DNA of 64,000 nt, taken from positions 854,768 to 918,767 of the forward strand of contig NZ_JAGSYH010000002.1 of NCBI RefSeq assembly GCF_025685685.1. The letters are read 5' to 3'. Below the pieces are notes generated by a model that searched no databases, was not told where the DNA came from, and saw only the letters and a list, made by a program, of their open reading frames with translations. Numbering within the stretch: position 1 is the stretch's first letter; every line of letters starts with the position of its first letter. Position numbers and translations under genes: made by a program. Positions 39,927-48,533 of the stretch are shown here, one piece after another. Source of the stretch: Acidicapsa dinghuensis. Its GTDB lineage: Bacteria; Acidobacteriota; Terriglobia; Terriglobales; Acidobacteriaceae.

Positions 39927-41723
39927 ATGAGTATCCCTGTCTCCCGAGTGCCCTCGCCGTGCCAACCTGGCCGGTCTTCGCTGTCACCGTTTCCGCTCAG
40001 GCGATTGGCAGTTGCATGCACTGCCATCCTGCTCGTCGCACCCAACCTCCGCGCCCAGCAATCTGCGCCGCTGCCTCCGCTGCTCGACGTGATGACCTCG
40101 GAACTGAACCGTGCCATGGGCTCGCTCGGCAAGCAGCCCGACAAAACAGGCAAACAGATCGCACCTTACTTCATCAGCTATTCCGTAGCCGACGCATCCT
40201 CCATGACCATCCGCGCGCAGTATGGAGCATTGGTCGATTCCTCCGATGAGCACTCCCGAGTTCTCGACGTACAGGTCCGCGTTGGAGACCCCACGCTCGA
40301 CAATACCCACGGTACACATCGCGGCTCCGCCGTGAACACCCTCCAGCTTCCACTGGCTGACGACCGTCATGCCCTGGCCAGTTCCCTATGGCTCGCCACC
40401 AACGCCGGTTATGGCACTGCGCTCGATAACTACCTGCGCGTCAAGACCGAAGCCGAAGTTCGTGCAAAGGAAGAAGACAACTCCGGCGACTTCTCCAAGG
40501 AATCGCCGCAGGTCCACATCGGCAATCCGGCGTCAACGCCAGTTGTCGATAAGACCGTCTGGGAAGACCGTGTCCGCGCGCTCTCCAAAATCTTCCGCGA
40601 ATTCCCGGATGTCAACGCCAACATTGTCGCTCTCGCCGCGCAGAGCGAGACCGAATACTACACTTCTTCCGAAGGCTCACGCCTCGCAACGCCCCATCAG
40701 CAGGCGCGCCTCATCGTCTTTGCCGTCACCCGCGCCAACGACGGCATGGACCTCTTCCGCGCCCAGACCTTCGAAGCACCCACGGTCGATGCCTTGCCCG
40801 CGCAGCCCGAGCTTGAGGTCGCCATACGCGATCTCGGCAAGAGTCTCGAAGCACTCCGCAAGGCTCCCGTCACTGAGCCATTCAACGGACCGGCTATGCT
40901 CTCTGGCCGTGCCGCCGCCGTCTTCTTTCATGAAGTCCTCGGCCACCGCCTCGAAGGCCAGCGCCAGCGCGGCGACGAAGAAGGCCAGACCTTCACCAAG
41001 AGCGTGAACCAGCCCGTCCTGCCCAGTTTCCTCTCCGTCTCCGACGATCCCACCCGCACCAAATTCGGATCCACCTGGCTCAGCGGCAGCTACGATTATG
41101 ACGATGAAGGCCAGAAATCTCGCCGCGTCGATCTCATCCAGGATGGCGTTCTCAAGACCTTCCTGATGTCGCGCTTTCCGATCACCGGTTTCGGCAACTC
41201 CAACGGCCACGGCCGCGCTCAGGTCGGCCGCGTACCCAACGGACGTCAAGGCAATCTCATCGTCACTTCTACCCACTCCGTACCCGAACCGGAACTGCGC
41301 AAGATGCTCATAGAGGAAGCGAAAAAGCAGGGCAAGCCCTACGGTCTTTACTTTGAAGACATCTCTTCCGGCTTTGCCGTTACCACACGCAACTCGCCGC
41401 AAGCTTTCTCCGTAATTCCGCTTGTCGTCTACCGCGTCTATGTCGATGGCCGCCCCGATGAGCTCGTTCGCGGCGTCAGCATCGTCGGCACACCGCTTGC
41501 CGCCATGAAACGCATCGTCGCCACCAGCGACAAGAGCGAAGTCTTCAACGGCGAGTGCGGCGCTGAATCCGGCTCCATTCCCGTCTCCGCCGTCGCCCCC
41601 GCCATGCTGCTTACCGAGCTCGAAACCCAGAAGCAGCCGCAGGGAACCGATCGTGTGCCCATTCTGCCCAATCCCAGCGTCATCGCTGCGAGCCACACTC
41701 AGCTCGCTGGAAAGGGGAACTAA
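39927..41723 (+). CDS. secreted TldD-type metalloprotease homologue (active partner)
   Basis: 598 residues. A signal peptide (RLAVACTAILLVA then APNLRAQQ) directs it out of the cytoplasm, unlike E. coli TldD. The TldD zinc motif HExxxH is FFHEVLGHRLEG with His335, Glu336 and His340; GFGNSNGHGRAQ and GECGAESGSIPVS are further family blocks. In E. coli TldD with TldE processes microcin B17 and the CcdA antitoxin. The stop TAA shares its last base with the ATG of the TldE-like gene. ATG 39927 is chosen over 39861 because the longer part overlaps the divergent protease gene. Confidence 0.88.
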   Translation: MSIPVSRVPSPCQPGRSSLSPFPLRRLAVACTAILLVAPNLRAQQSAPLPPLLDVMTSELNRAMGSLGKQPDKTGKQIAPYFISYSVADASSMTIRAQYGALVDSSDEHSRVLDVQVRVGDPTLDNTHGTHRGSAVNTLQLPLADDRHALASSLWLATNAGYGTALDNYLRVKTEAEVRAKEEDNSGDFSKESPQVHIGNPASTPVVDKTVWEDRVRALSKIFREFPDVNANIVALAAQSETEYYTSSEGSRLATPHQQARLIVFAVTRANDGMDLFRAQTFEAPTVDALPAQPELEVAIRDLGKSLEALRKAPVTEPFNGPAMLSGRAAAVFFHEVLGHRLEGQRQRGDEEGQTFTKSVNQPVLPSFLSVSDDPTRTKFGSTWLSGSYDYDDEGQKSRRVDLIQDGVLKTFLMSRFPITGFGNSNGHGRAQVGRVPNGRQGNLIVTSTHSVPEPELRKMLIEEAKKQGKPYGLYFEDISSGFAVTTRNSPQAFSVIPLVVYRVYVDGRPDELVRGVSIVGTPLAAMKRIVATSDKSEVFNGECGAESGSIPVSAVAPAMLLTELETQKQPQGTDRVPILPNPSVIAASHTQLAGKGN

Positions 41724-43390
41724 TGAAACATCTCAGCCTGGCAGCCTCTTTCGTTCTTCTTATCAGCGCCTGCGCAGCTTTGGCCGCTTCACAATCGGCA
41801 TCTCCGCAGCAAACCCGTGCCGACGCTGAAAAAGACCCTGTGCTCAGCGCCATGCTCGCCGAGCTTGACCGCAACAACAGTGCGCTTCAGCTCAAGGGCT
41901 TCGACAAGCCGTTCTTCATCCAGTACCGCATCGAAGATATCGACGACTTCCAGACACACGCCGACTTCGGAGCCAGCCTTGGCCAGGACCATCGCCATCA
42001 GCGTGTCGCCCGCGTTACCGTGCGCGTCGGCAACTACAAAACCGACAGCTCCACCACGCGCGGCGACGGCTCCGTCGAGCTAACCTCGCTCGATAACGAT
42101 CCGCTCGCCCTGCGCGCCGCGCTCTGGCAGGCCACCGACGAGGCCTACAAGGCCGCGCTCTCCGCCTACGCTCGCAAGCAGGCCGAGCTCAAGCAAGTGC
42201 AGACTCCGCCGCAGCAGGATGACTTCTCGCAGGAAGCGCCCGTCATCTCCATCGAGCCGCTCGTAAAAATCGATATCGATGCAGACTCATGGGCAAAACG
42301 CATTGCGGAGGTCAGCGGGCTTTACCGCACCGACTCCGCGCTTAAGTCCCTCGACACCAGCGTTCAATATTCCAGCGCCGCATTTCAGGCACGCGCCATC
42401 AACACCTACCTGGTCAGCAGCGAAGGAGCCATCGTCCGCAAAGGCACAACCTCCTATGAGGAGTCCTTTGCCGTAGGCACGCAGGCCGCCGACGGCATGC
42501 ACCTCGACCGCTCCTATGGCTCCGACGGTGTTGCACTCACTGATCTCGATTCAGAAGCAGCCTTCAACAGCCACGCCGCCAAGCTCGTCGTCTCACTCGC
42601 CGACCTGCGCAAAGCCCCGCTTGTTGAAGAGGAGTATCACGGTCCCGTACTACTTTCCGCAGATTCCTCCGCCGACGCCATCCACACTCTCGTTGCCGGA
42701 GCCGTCACTGCAGTTCGTCCTGAATTAGGCACCGAGGCACGCACGCAGGGACCATTCGCCTCCAGCTATCACACCCGCGTTCTACCTGACTTTCTGGACA
42801 TCGTCGACGACCCAAGCCTCGCCAGCTACAATGGAAAATCTCTCGTCGGCGCTTACAAGATCGACGACGAAGGCGTCCCTGCGCAGACCGTCAAACTCGT
42901 CGCTGATGGCCGACTTGAAAACTACCTCATCGGCCGCGAACCTGTTCGCGATTTCCCCAAGTCCAACGGCCACGGCCGTGCTGCATTGACCGGTCCAGCA
43001 CATCCGCAGATCGGCGTCCTCAACGTCACAGCCCACGAAGGCCTCACCGATGACGAACTCATCAAGAAGATGCTCGCTCTCGCCAAGGACCGCGGTCTCA
43101 AGAGCGTCTACTACGTCGATACTCTTGGACCCGAGCTGACCCCGCGTCTGCTTTACAAGATCAGTGAAGACGGCAAGCGCGAGCTCGTCCGCGGCGCAAC
43201 GCTCGATGATCTCGACCAGCGCGCTCTGCGCTCCGGAGTTCTCGCTGCCGGCAAGGACTCCTGGGTGGCCAACTACGACGGTGCAGTGCCCGAAACCGTC
43301 CTCTCACCCGCACTTCTTTTCGACGATGTGACCATCCGCCGCGCCAACGAGAAGAACGACAAACTACCCTACTATCCCGCACCTCAATAG
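41723..43390 (+). CDS. secreted TldE/PmbA-like partner without metal motif
   Basis: 555 residues with a signal peptide (LAASFVLLISACAALA). It is colinear with the preceding protein (SSEGAIVRKGTTS, DFLDIVDDPS, YKIDDEGVPAQ, FPKSNGHGRA), but the place of HExxxH reads SADAIHTLVAG, so no zinc site is possible. In the TldD/TldE heterodimer only TldD is catalytic and TldE completes the barrel, and this pair appears to repeat that design outside the cytoplasm. Coupled by TAATG to the upstream gene. Confidence 0.87.
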   Translation: MKHLSLAASFVLLISACAALAASQSASPQQTRADAEKDPVLSAMLAELDRNNSALQLKGFDKPFFIQYRIEDIDDFQTHADFGASLGQDHRHQRVARVTVRVGNYKTDSSTTRGDGSVELTSLDNDPLALRAALWQATDEAYKAALSAYARKQAELKQVQTPPQQDDFSQEAPVISIEPLVKIDIDADSWAKRIAEVSGLYRTDSALKSLDTSVQYSSAAFQARAINTYLVSSEGAIVRKGTTSYEESFAVGTQAADGMHLDRSYGSDGVALTDLDSEAAFNSHAAKLVVSLADLRKAPLVEEEYHGPVLLSADSSADAIHTLVAGAVTAVRPELGTEARTQGPFASSYHTRVLPDFLDIVDDPSLASYNGKSLVGAYKIDDEGVPAQTVKLVADGRLENYLIGREPVRDFPKSNGHGRAALTGPAHPQIGVLNVTAHEGLTDDELIKKMLALAKDRGLKSVYYVDTLGPELTPRLLYKISEDGKRELVRGATLDDLDQRALRSGVLAAGKDSWVANYDGAVPETVLSPALLFDDVTIRRANEKNDKLPYYPAPQ

Positions 43391-43460
43391 CAATCCAGAG
43401 TTAAGATTAATCTGCCGCAAGCATATGCAATGCTCATGTGCTTGCGGTAGGCGGTCGCTC

Positions 43461-43895
43461 ATGTCCGCAGAAATCTTCCACCGCATTCTGATCGCCGATG
43501 ACGGATCACCCGACGGAGAACGAGCCGCCGAAGTCGCTGTCTCACTCGGCGCCCGCCTTCACGCTGAAGTCATTCTGCTCGGCGTTGTCGAGCTACCCAA
43601 CATCCAGGCCGAAGGCGAAGGCCTTCCTCTCGAAGATCCCTCCACCACACGCCGCCGCATGGAAGAGCGCTTTGAGCGTTTCCTGCGCCTGGGCCGTGCT
43701 CGCGGCATCTCCATGATGGTTGAGATCGTCGAAGGCCGTCCCTCCGAACAAATCCGCAAGCGCGCCCAGATTGATTGTGTTGACCTTGTGATCGTAGGCC
43801 GCCGCAAAATCTCCGGTATCCGCCGCTGGTTCGAGGGCTCAACCTCCGAATCCTTGCTTCGCGAATGCAACTGCTCTGTGCTCGTAGCCCGCTGA
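43461..43895 (+). CDS. universal stress protein (UspA) family
   Basis: 144 residues. FHRILIADDGSPDGERAAEVAV is the first strand and helix, and GRRKISGIRRWFEGSTSESLLRE carries the ATP-binding G-2x-G-9x-G(S/T) pattern, followed by CSVLVAR. Usp proteins respond to starvation and other stress. ATG 43461 gives the family N terminus; the frame start 43425 adds a Cys-rich stretch that is not typical. It precedes the fluoride riboswitch. Confidence 0.9.
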   Translation: MSAEIFHRILIADDGSPDGERAAEVAVSLGARLHAEVILLGVVELPNIQAEGEGLPLEDPSTTRRRMEERFERFLRLGRARGISMMVEIVEGRPSEQIRKRAQIDCVDLVIVGRRKISGIRRWFEGSTSESLLRECNCSVLVAR

Positions 43896-43947
43896 GAGCG
43901 CAGTTCCGATCAGCGACACATCGCGCTGGTGATACGATACATACAAC

Positions 43948-43998
43948 GGGAATGAGGTCTCCCATAACCGCCCGCAGTCCGGGCTGATGACTTCTGCC
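43948..43998 (+). promoter_or_regulatory. fluoride riboswitch (crcB motif) aptamer
   Basis: GGGAATGAGGTCTCCC, then ATAACCGCC, then GGGCTGATGACTTCTGCC follow the conserved order of the crcB motif: P1 stem closing with the CTCC-type strand, the AACCGC pseudoknot strand, and the CTGATGACxxCTGC 3' segment. The aptamer lies 41 bases before the crcB ATG. A perfect hairpin GCGTTCC/GGAACGC at 44007-44023 follows and may be part of the expression platform; no T-run follows it, so control of translation or an antiterminator form is more likely than simple termination. Confidence 0.85.
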
Positions 43999-44038
43999 AA
44001 AATCCCGCGTTCCCCTGGAACGCATTACGAGGCGGAAG

Positions 44039-44461
44039 ATGTCCTATCTGTGGGTTGCTATTGGCAGTGCGCTCGGCGGTCTGCTGCGCTACGTCATTAC
44101 GCGCTGGACCATCAACGTCAGCGCCAATTTCCCTTTCGGCACGGTTCTCATCAACGTCGTCGGATCCTTCGTCATTGGCTACTTCGGCACACTCACGCTG
44201 CAGAGTGGCAAGTATCCAGCCTCCGATAACACGCGTCTCTTCGTCATGGTCGGCATCTGCGGCGGATTCACCACTTTCTCCAGCTTCAGCCTACAGACCT
44301 TCGACTTGCTGCGTACCGGAGCCTGGGGCAAGGCCATCGCCAACGCTGTCTTTTCTGTCCTGCTCTGCGTAGGCGCTGTCGCCGTCGGACATATCCTCGC
44401 CCAGCAATCCGTCGACCGCTGGGCCATCGCCGAGACAGCAGAAGAAGAGCAGACCGGCTGA
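44039..44461 (+). CDS. crcB: fluoride exporter CrcB/Fluc
   Basis: 140 residues with four membrane segments. GGLLRYVI, FPFGTVLINVVGSFVIGY and CGGFTTFSSFS are the Fluc signatures, the last holding the phenylalanine box and central sodium site. Forms a dual-topology dimer that lets fluoride leave the cell. GAGG precedes the ATG. A fluoride riboswitch in the leader ties expression to fluoride. The acidic tail AETAEEEQTG is extra. Confidence 0.95.
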   Translation: MSYLWVAIGSALGGLLRYVITRWTINVSANFPFGTVLINVVGSFVIGYFGTLTLQSGKYPASDNTRLFVMVGICGGFTTFSSFSLQTFDLLRTGAWGKAIANAVFSVLLCVGAVAVGHILAQQSVDRWAIAETAEEEQTG

Positions 44462-44463
44462 AG

Positions 44464-44868
44464 TCAGATCGTCTTCCCGATCTCCCAGTGATGGCCGAAG
44501 GGATCCATCAGGCGCCCTATCCGCCAGCCGTATTCCTCATCCTGCACCGGGCAGATTGACTTTGCCCCTGCTGCTATGGCCGTTGCGAACACTGCGTCCG
44601 GATCGTCTACCACAAGGACCATGCGCAGCGTTGTGCCGTTCAGCGACTCAGGGCTGTGATTCTGATACTCCAGCGCTTCATCCGCCAGCCAGAAATCTGA
44701 CTCGCCAATCCCCAACTGCGCCACTACACTTCCGTCCGGAGCATCGAAGCGATGCAGTATCTTCGCGTCAAAAGCAGCCTGATAGAAATCAATCGCCTTC
44801 GCGCCCTGCCGCACATTCAGAAACGCCGAGACCTTCGCCGTCGCAAGACTCGGTGAGAACTGGCTCAT
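44464..44868 (-). CDS. VOC superfamily (PhnB/glyoxalase-like) protein
   Basis: 134 residues. FLNVRQGAKAIDFYQAAFDAK, LGIGESDFWLADE, MVLVVDDPDAVFATAIAAGA and GRLMDPFGHHWEI follow the PhnB-type VOC order. VOC proteins include dioxygenases, isomerases and antibiotic-binding proteins; this branch usually has no assigned substrate. GGAGG stands seven bases before ATG 44868. It is convergent with crcB, the stops being about two bases apart. Confidence 0.85.
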   Translation of the reverse strand: MSQFSPSLATAKVSAFLNVRQGAKAIDFYQAAFDAKILHRFDAPDGSVVAQLGIGESDFWLADEALEYQNHSPESLNGTTLRMVLVVDDPDAVFATAIAAGAKSICPVQDEEYGWRIGRLMDPFGHHWEIGKTI

Positions 44869-44943
44869 GCATACGCCTCCGTAATCACCCACCAAAGCTA
44901 GCAGAAATCTTGGAAGAGAATTGCACTTCGAGGCAGCTTGAGC

Positions 44944-45834
44944 CTAATCCAACCTGACCAGATATGCATCGCCCTCTTCCGGCTGCACGCGGTTCAGAAT
45001 CTCTTCGGCTCGCGTCCGGTCATCTCCCTGCGGCCTGATTCGCACCCAATATCCGGTAGGCCCTTCGAAGTCGATCACATTCGCCGTCTCATAACGCCGC
45101 TCAAGCTGGTCGCGCAGCTTCTCCGCCTTGCGTTCGTGCTCAAAAGCTCCGATCTGCACACACCACCGGCCACCCGCTTCCATCGGCTTCGGTGTCTCGT
45201 ATACATCGATTCGCACATGCGCCGTGCCCGGCAGATACACTCCCGTCGCTTTCGCCGAGGCCAGAGAGAGATCGAGCGTGCGTCCCGGCACAAACGGCCC
45301 ACGATCCGTCACCCGCACTACTGCCGATTGGCCGGTCTTTTCGTTCGTAACCACAATCAGCGAGCCCATCGGCAGTGTCCGGTGGGCGGCCGTCATCGCG
45401 TTCTGGTCATAGATGCGCCCATTCGCGCCTTGCCGCTTGTTGTACGGCGGCCCATACCAGCTCGCGACACCCTCTTCACTGTAGATAGGCCGGTGCGTCT
45501 CCACATACTCCGCATCCGCCGACGAATCTGAATCCGACGGCATAGCAGGCGTGGGCCTCGTTGCAGGCGTTCCGGATTCCCCAGGAAATGCAGGATGTAC
45601 CCGGTTGTCTGCTGTTGCTCCAGAGGGATAGCTGCTTCCGGAACTGTTCGTGATCGGCGGAGCCGAAGCCTGCACCGGATAATTTTGATGATGGCTGCAG
45701 CCGGCCATCACCAGCATCGTCAGCCCTGCTATCGAAAAACCGCCCGTGCGGCGCATCCATCCGCCTCGTGTCTCCGCTCGGGGCAGTTGGCTGCCGTCTC
45801 GCGTGGCGCGCATCGCTGCGGCAGTTTCCGTCAC
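44944..45834 (-). CDS. rlpA: RlpA-type septal lytic transglycosylase lipoprotein
   Basis: 296 residues. A lipobox (LVMAGC) at about 41-46 marks an outer-membrane lipoprotein after an N-terminal lead; a Ser/Pro/Thr linker follows. The DPBB domain has GVASWYGPPYNKRQGANGR (family: GxASWYGxxFHG), TAAHRTLPMGS and RVTDRGPF; a SPOR domain (WCVQIGAFEHERKAEKLR) closes the protein and targets denuded glycan at the septum. RlpA cleaves such glycan in Pseudomonas. GTG 45834 overlaps the stop of the upstream small gene (GTGA). Confidence 0.92.
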   Translation of the reverse strand: MTETAAAMRATRDGSQLPRAETRGGWMRRTGGFSIAGLTMLVMAGCSHHQNYPVQASAPPITNSSGSSYPSGATADNRVHPAFPGESGTPATRPTPAMPSDSDSSADAEYVETHRPIYSEEGVASWYGPPYNKRQGANGRIYDQNAMTAAHRTLPMGSLIVVTNEKTGQSAVVRVTDRGPFVPGRTLDLSLASAKATGVYLPGTAHVRIDVYETPKPMEAGGRWCVQIGAFEHERKAEKLRDQLERRYETANVIDFEGPTGYWVRIRPQGDDRTRAEEILNRVQPEEGDAYLVRLD

Positions 45835-46088
45835 AGTCCTGAATTCGCTCCCGGCCCGGCAGTCCAGCTACTACCAGCCTGCCGCGCTCCGTTAGGATCG
45901 AGCTTATCCGCCAGCCGGTCCAGACACCGCGCCACGGTGCGCGCCGCAGACCCAGCCTCGCGTCGCGCCTCGGGCACAATCACGCGGTCCACATATCCCA
46001 CCGCATAATGGAACTCCTCTTCGACGTGCTCCCACAGCGACTCCATGCGCTGCCCGAACGAGTCCCCCGCTGTAGCATAAGCATTCAT
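45831..46088 (-). CDS. small helical protein coupled to RlpA
   Basis: 85 residues. Predicted mostly helical with an amphipathic core (RMESLWEHVEEEFHYAVGYVDRVIVPEARREAGS is split here as two helices around YAVGYVD) and a disordered Gly/Ala end. No family is recognised and no signal peptide is visible. ATG 46088 is the first Met after a non-typical frame extension to 46235. The stop overlaps the RlpA start by GTGA, so it is expected to be made together with RlpA; a cytoplasmic division-linked role is only a guess. Confidence 0.6.
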   Translation of the reverse strand: MNAYATAGDSFGQRMESLWEHVEEEFHYAVGYVDRVIVPEARREAGSAARTVARCLDRLADKLDPNGARQAGSSWTAGPGANSGL

Positions 46089-46292
46089 GATGCTCAACAC
46101 TCCGATCTCAGTTTGACGACTGATTTTCCGCCGCGTCAACGGCTCCGCAGTCACACCTTTGGGGTGGGTGCCGCAAACGTCAACTCCCGCTTCTATGCAT
46201 CCCAATCCGGAACTGTTCCCTTCCGGCCACATCAAGGCGACCTTTTCCCACCCTTGGGCGTCGAATCAAAAACGGCGGAAGTAAAACATTCA

Positions 46293-47252
46293 GTGCGGCA
46301 TAACCGGGATCATCGACTGCATTTCCATGGCAAGACCGCGCTGCTGGTCCTGGTCTTCGCTGTTACCTGCCTTGCCGCCACGAGTGCACACGCTCAAGAT
46401 CCTCAATCCACTACGCCGGACACGAAACCGGTAGACACCGGCTCATCTCCTGAAAGCCAACAGCCAACGGCTCCTGACTCTCAAAAACCGGCACAAACTA
46501 CTGCGCCAACACCAGCCACTGCCCCCTCACAGCAACAATCTCCTGCTACTCTTCCGAATGCACCAACCCCAGCCAAACAAAACTCAGACGACAAGACCAA
46601 TAAGCCCAACTGCGCCAAACTGCCTTGTCCCACTGAGTTCATTAACTGGTACATGCGCTTTGAGAACGGCCCTCAGGTCAAGCCGCTCACGCCCAAAGAA
46701 AAAGCCTGGCTCGCCACCAAAAACGTCATCGATCCCTTCAACGCCATCACCATCCTTGGTGAAGCCGGCATCTCCGTCGCAGCCGACTCGCACTCCGCTG
46801 TCGGTCCCGGCTTTCCCGGCTGGGGACGCGCCGTGGGCATCAGCTACACCGAAGACATCACTGGCGAATTCTTCGGTACTTTCCTGATCCCATCCATCGT
46901 CCACCAGGATCCGCACTACCATCGCATGCCGCAAGCCTCGATCAAGCGGCGCATCTTCCATGCCGCCTATCAGGTTTTATGGACACAAGGCGATAATGGC
47001 AAGGGCATGCCTAACTATGCCAATATCATCGGTTTCGGCATCGACGATGAGATCGCCAACCTCTACGTTCCTGGCCGCCGTACCAACGTGCCGGCCAGCG
47101 CGCAACGCTATGGCATCGGCCTGGCGACCGCACCTATCGACAACTACATCACCGAGTTTCTGCCCGATGTGGCCAAGCACGTTCACGTTCAGATTGTCGT
47201 CGTCCAGCGCATCATCAACCAGGTAGCCAACAAAGACGGCAACGGCTTTTGA
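46293..47252 (+). CDS. exported Acidobacteria-type protein of unknown function
   Basis: About 319 residues. The GTG at 46293 is chosen because it begins a proper signal peptide (KTALLVLVFAVTCLA to SAHAQ); the frame is open to 46008 but that part overlaps the divergent small gene. A Pro/Thr/Gln-rich linker (about 32-100) leads to a conserved-looking domain with CAKLPCPTEFINWY, NAITILGEAGISVAAD, GWGRAVGISYTED and NIIGFGIDDEIANLYVPGRR. I recall similar secreted proteins in this phylum without known role. An envelope location is likely. Confidence 0.7.
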   Translation: MRHNRDHRLHFHGKTALLVLVFAVTCLAATSAHAQDPQSTTPDTKPVDTGSSPESQQPTAPDSQKPAQTTAPTPATAPSQQQSPATLPNAPTPAKQNSDDKTNKPNCAKLPCPTEFINWYMRFENGPQVKPLTPKEKAWLATKNVIDPFNAITILGEAGISVAADSHSAVGPGFPGWGRAVGISYTEDITGEFFGTFLIPSIVHQDPHYHRMPQASIKRRIFHAAYQVLWTQGDNGKGMPNYANIIGFGIDDEIANLYVPGRRTNVPASAQRYGIGLATAPIDNYITEFLPDVAKHVHVQIVVVQRIINQVANKDGNGF

Positions 47253-47519
47253 GCGATCCAGGCCTAGTGAGCGATCGAATTTGGCACGAAAAGTGCGCCT
47301 TTATCCGGGGCAGTGACATCGAAACCGTACTTAAATGATTGATAATGTTACGCTTAAATCGAAATTAAGGTGTGCTTATGGCACGATATGCTGCGCTTTT
47401 GCGCCATATTTGGATCAGTCAAGACATGTGTTCGACCGCGTCAACTCTGAAACGATCATTCAGGTGACATTTTCAGTATGCGCCGGAAGAGCGAAATTCC
47501 CTGCAAGAGCGGCCCTGCT

Positions 47520-48533
47520 TCAGTCCTGATGCACTAATCTCTCCAGTCCCTGTCGCGCCAGCTTCTCAAGCGCCTTCGTCAGCAGCGGTGACCCATTCAG
47601 CGACTCCGGCCTTTCCAGCCGAATCCCTTTGCCTGCGGCGTACTCACGAAACGCGATGTCGATGTCGTACAGAATTTCAACATGGTCGCACAGGAATCCG
47701 ACCGGTTGCAGCAGCACCGCCTTTACCCCATCGGCAGCAAGACCCGTCAACGTTTCCTCTACCGTCGGACCAATCCACGGACCGCCGCTCGCACCCTGGC
47801 TCTGAAAGGCAAAGACCCAATGTTCTATCTCAGGCACGCGCTCGGCAACGACTTCTGCTGTCCGGCGCGCATCGTCAGCATAAGGATCAGGGCCGGCGGC
47901 CGCAGGCCACATCTTCGGCTGGCCCTCCTGCGCCTCCTGTGGCTGCACCGTCCGCGTTGGCACACTGTGAGCCGTGAACAGCACCGGCACCGGTCCATCC
48001 ACCTGGGCCTTCAGCTTCGCGTAGGCCGTGCGAAGCCGTTCTGCAAACGCATCGGCCAGCAGCGGCTCATCAGCCCAGCCCTCGAGGAAATCGATCCGCA
48101 TACCGCCCGCCTCAGCCAATACCGCCCGGCGGTACAATCCCACGCTTGTCCGAGAGTTCTGCGGAGCAAGGCAGATGACTGCTGCTTCCTCCACTCCATC
48201 CGCGCGCATCTGCTTCACTACATCGGCGATGTAAGGCCGCCAATTGCGCATGCCCAAGTAGACCTTCAGGGGCTCGTCTGATTTAGCAAGCTCCATCTCC
48301 AACAATTGAGCCTGCTCCATGGAGAGATCCGTCAGCGGCGAATGCCCTTTCGGTTCGCCGATGAGCGAATATCTATGCTGAATTTCCCCCACCACATGCT
48401 GCGGCATTGGCCGCCCGCTAACCACATTCCGCAGATATTCCGGAATCTCCGCCACCGTTTCCGGCGTGCCATGCGCCAGCAGCAGTACCGCCCGCTTGAC
48501 GCTAAACCCTCCGGTTCCACCAACCCTAGGCAA
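47520..48533 (-). CDS. hemH: ferrochelatase
   Basis: 337 residues. Inserts iron into protoporphyrin or coproporphyrin. AVLLLAHGTPE opens the fold, VYLGMRNWRPYI and FTAHSVPTRT (active His) follow, then WVFAFQSQGASGGPWIGPTVEET and PVGFLCDHVEILYDIDI with the catalytic His/Glu region. The start is a TTG at 48533 preceded by GAGGTG; the frame overlaps the end of hemE by eight bases, so both are one unit. No downstream gene on this strand is close. Confidence 0.94.
   Translation of the reverse strand: MPRVGGTGGFSVKRAVLLLAHGTPETVAEIPEYLRNVVSGRPMPQHVVGEIQHRYSLIGEPKGHSPLTDLSMEQAQLLEMELAKSDEPLKVYLGMRNWRPYIADVVKQMRADGVEEAAVICLAPQNSRTSVGLYRRAVLAEAGGMRIDFLEGWADEPLLADAFAERLRTAYAKLKAQVDGPVPVLFTAHSVPTRTVQPQEAQEGQPKMWPAAAGPDPYADDARRTAEVVAERVPEIEHWVFAFQSQGASGGPWIGPTVEETLTGLAADGVKAVLLQPVGFLCDHVEILYDIDIAFREYAAGKGIRLERPESLNGSPLLTKALEKLARQGLERLVHQD

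Noticed and set aside
46008..46292. Upstream extension of the secreted hypothetical protein
   Set aside because: It overlaps the coupled small gene of the RlpA operon, and a proper signal peptide begins only after 46293.
47376..47465. A 29-codon frame between the secreted protein and hemH
   Set aside because: Too short, without motif or convincing ribosome site.
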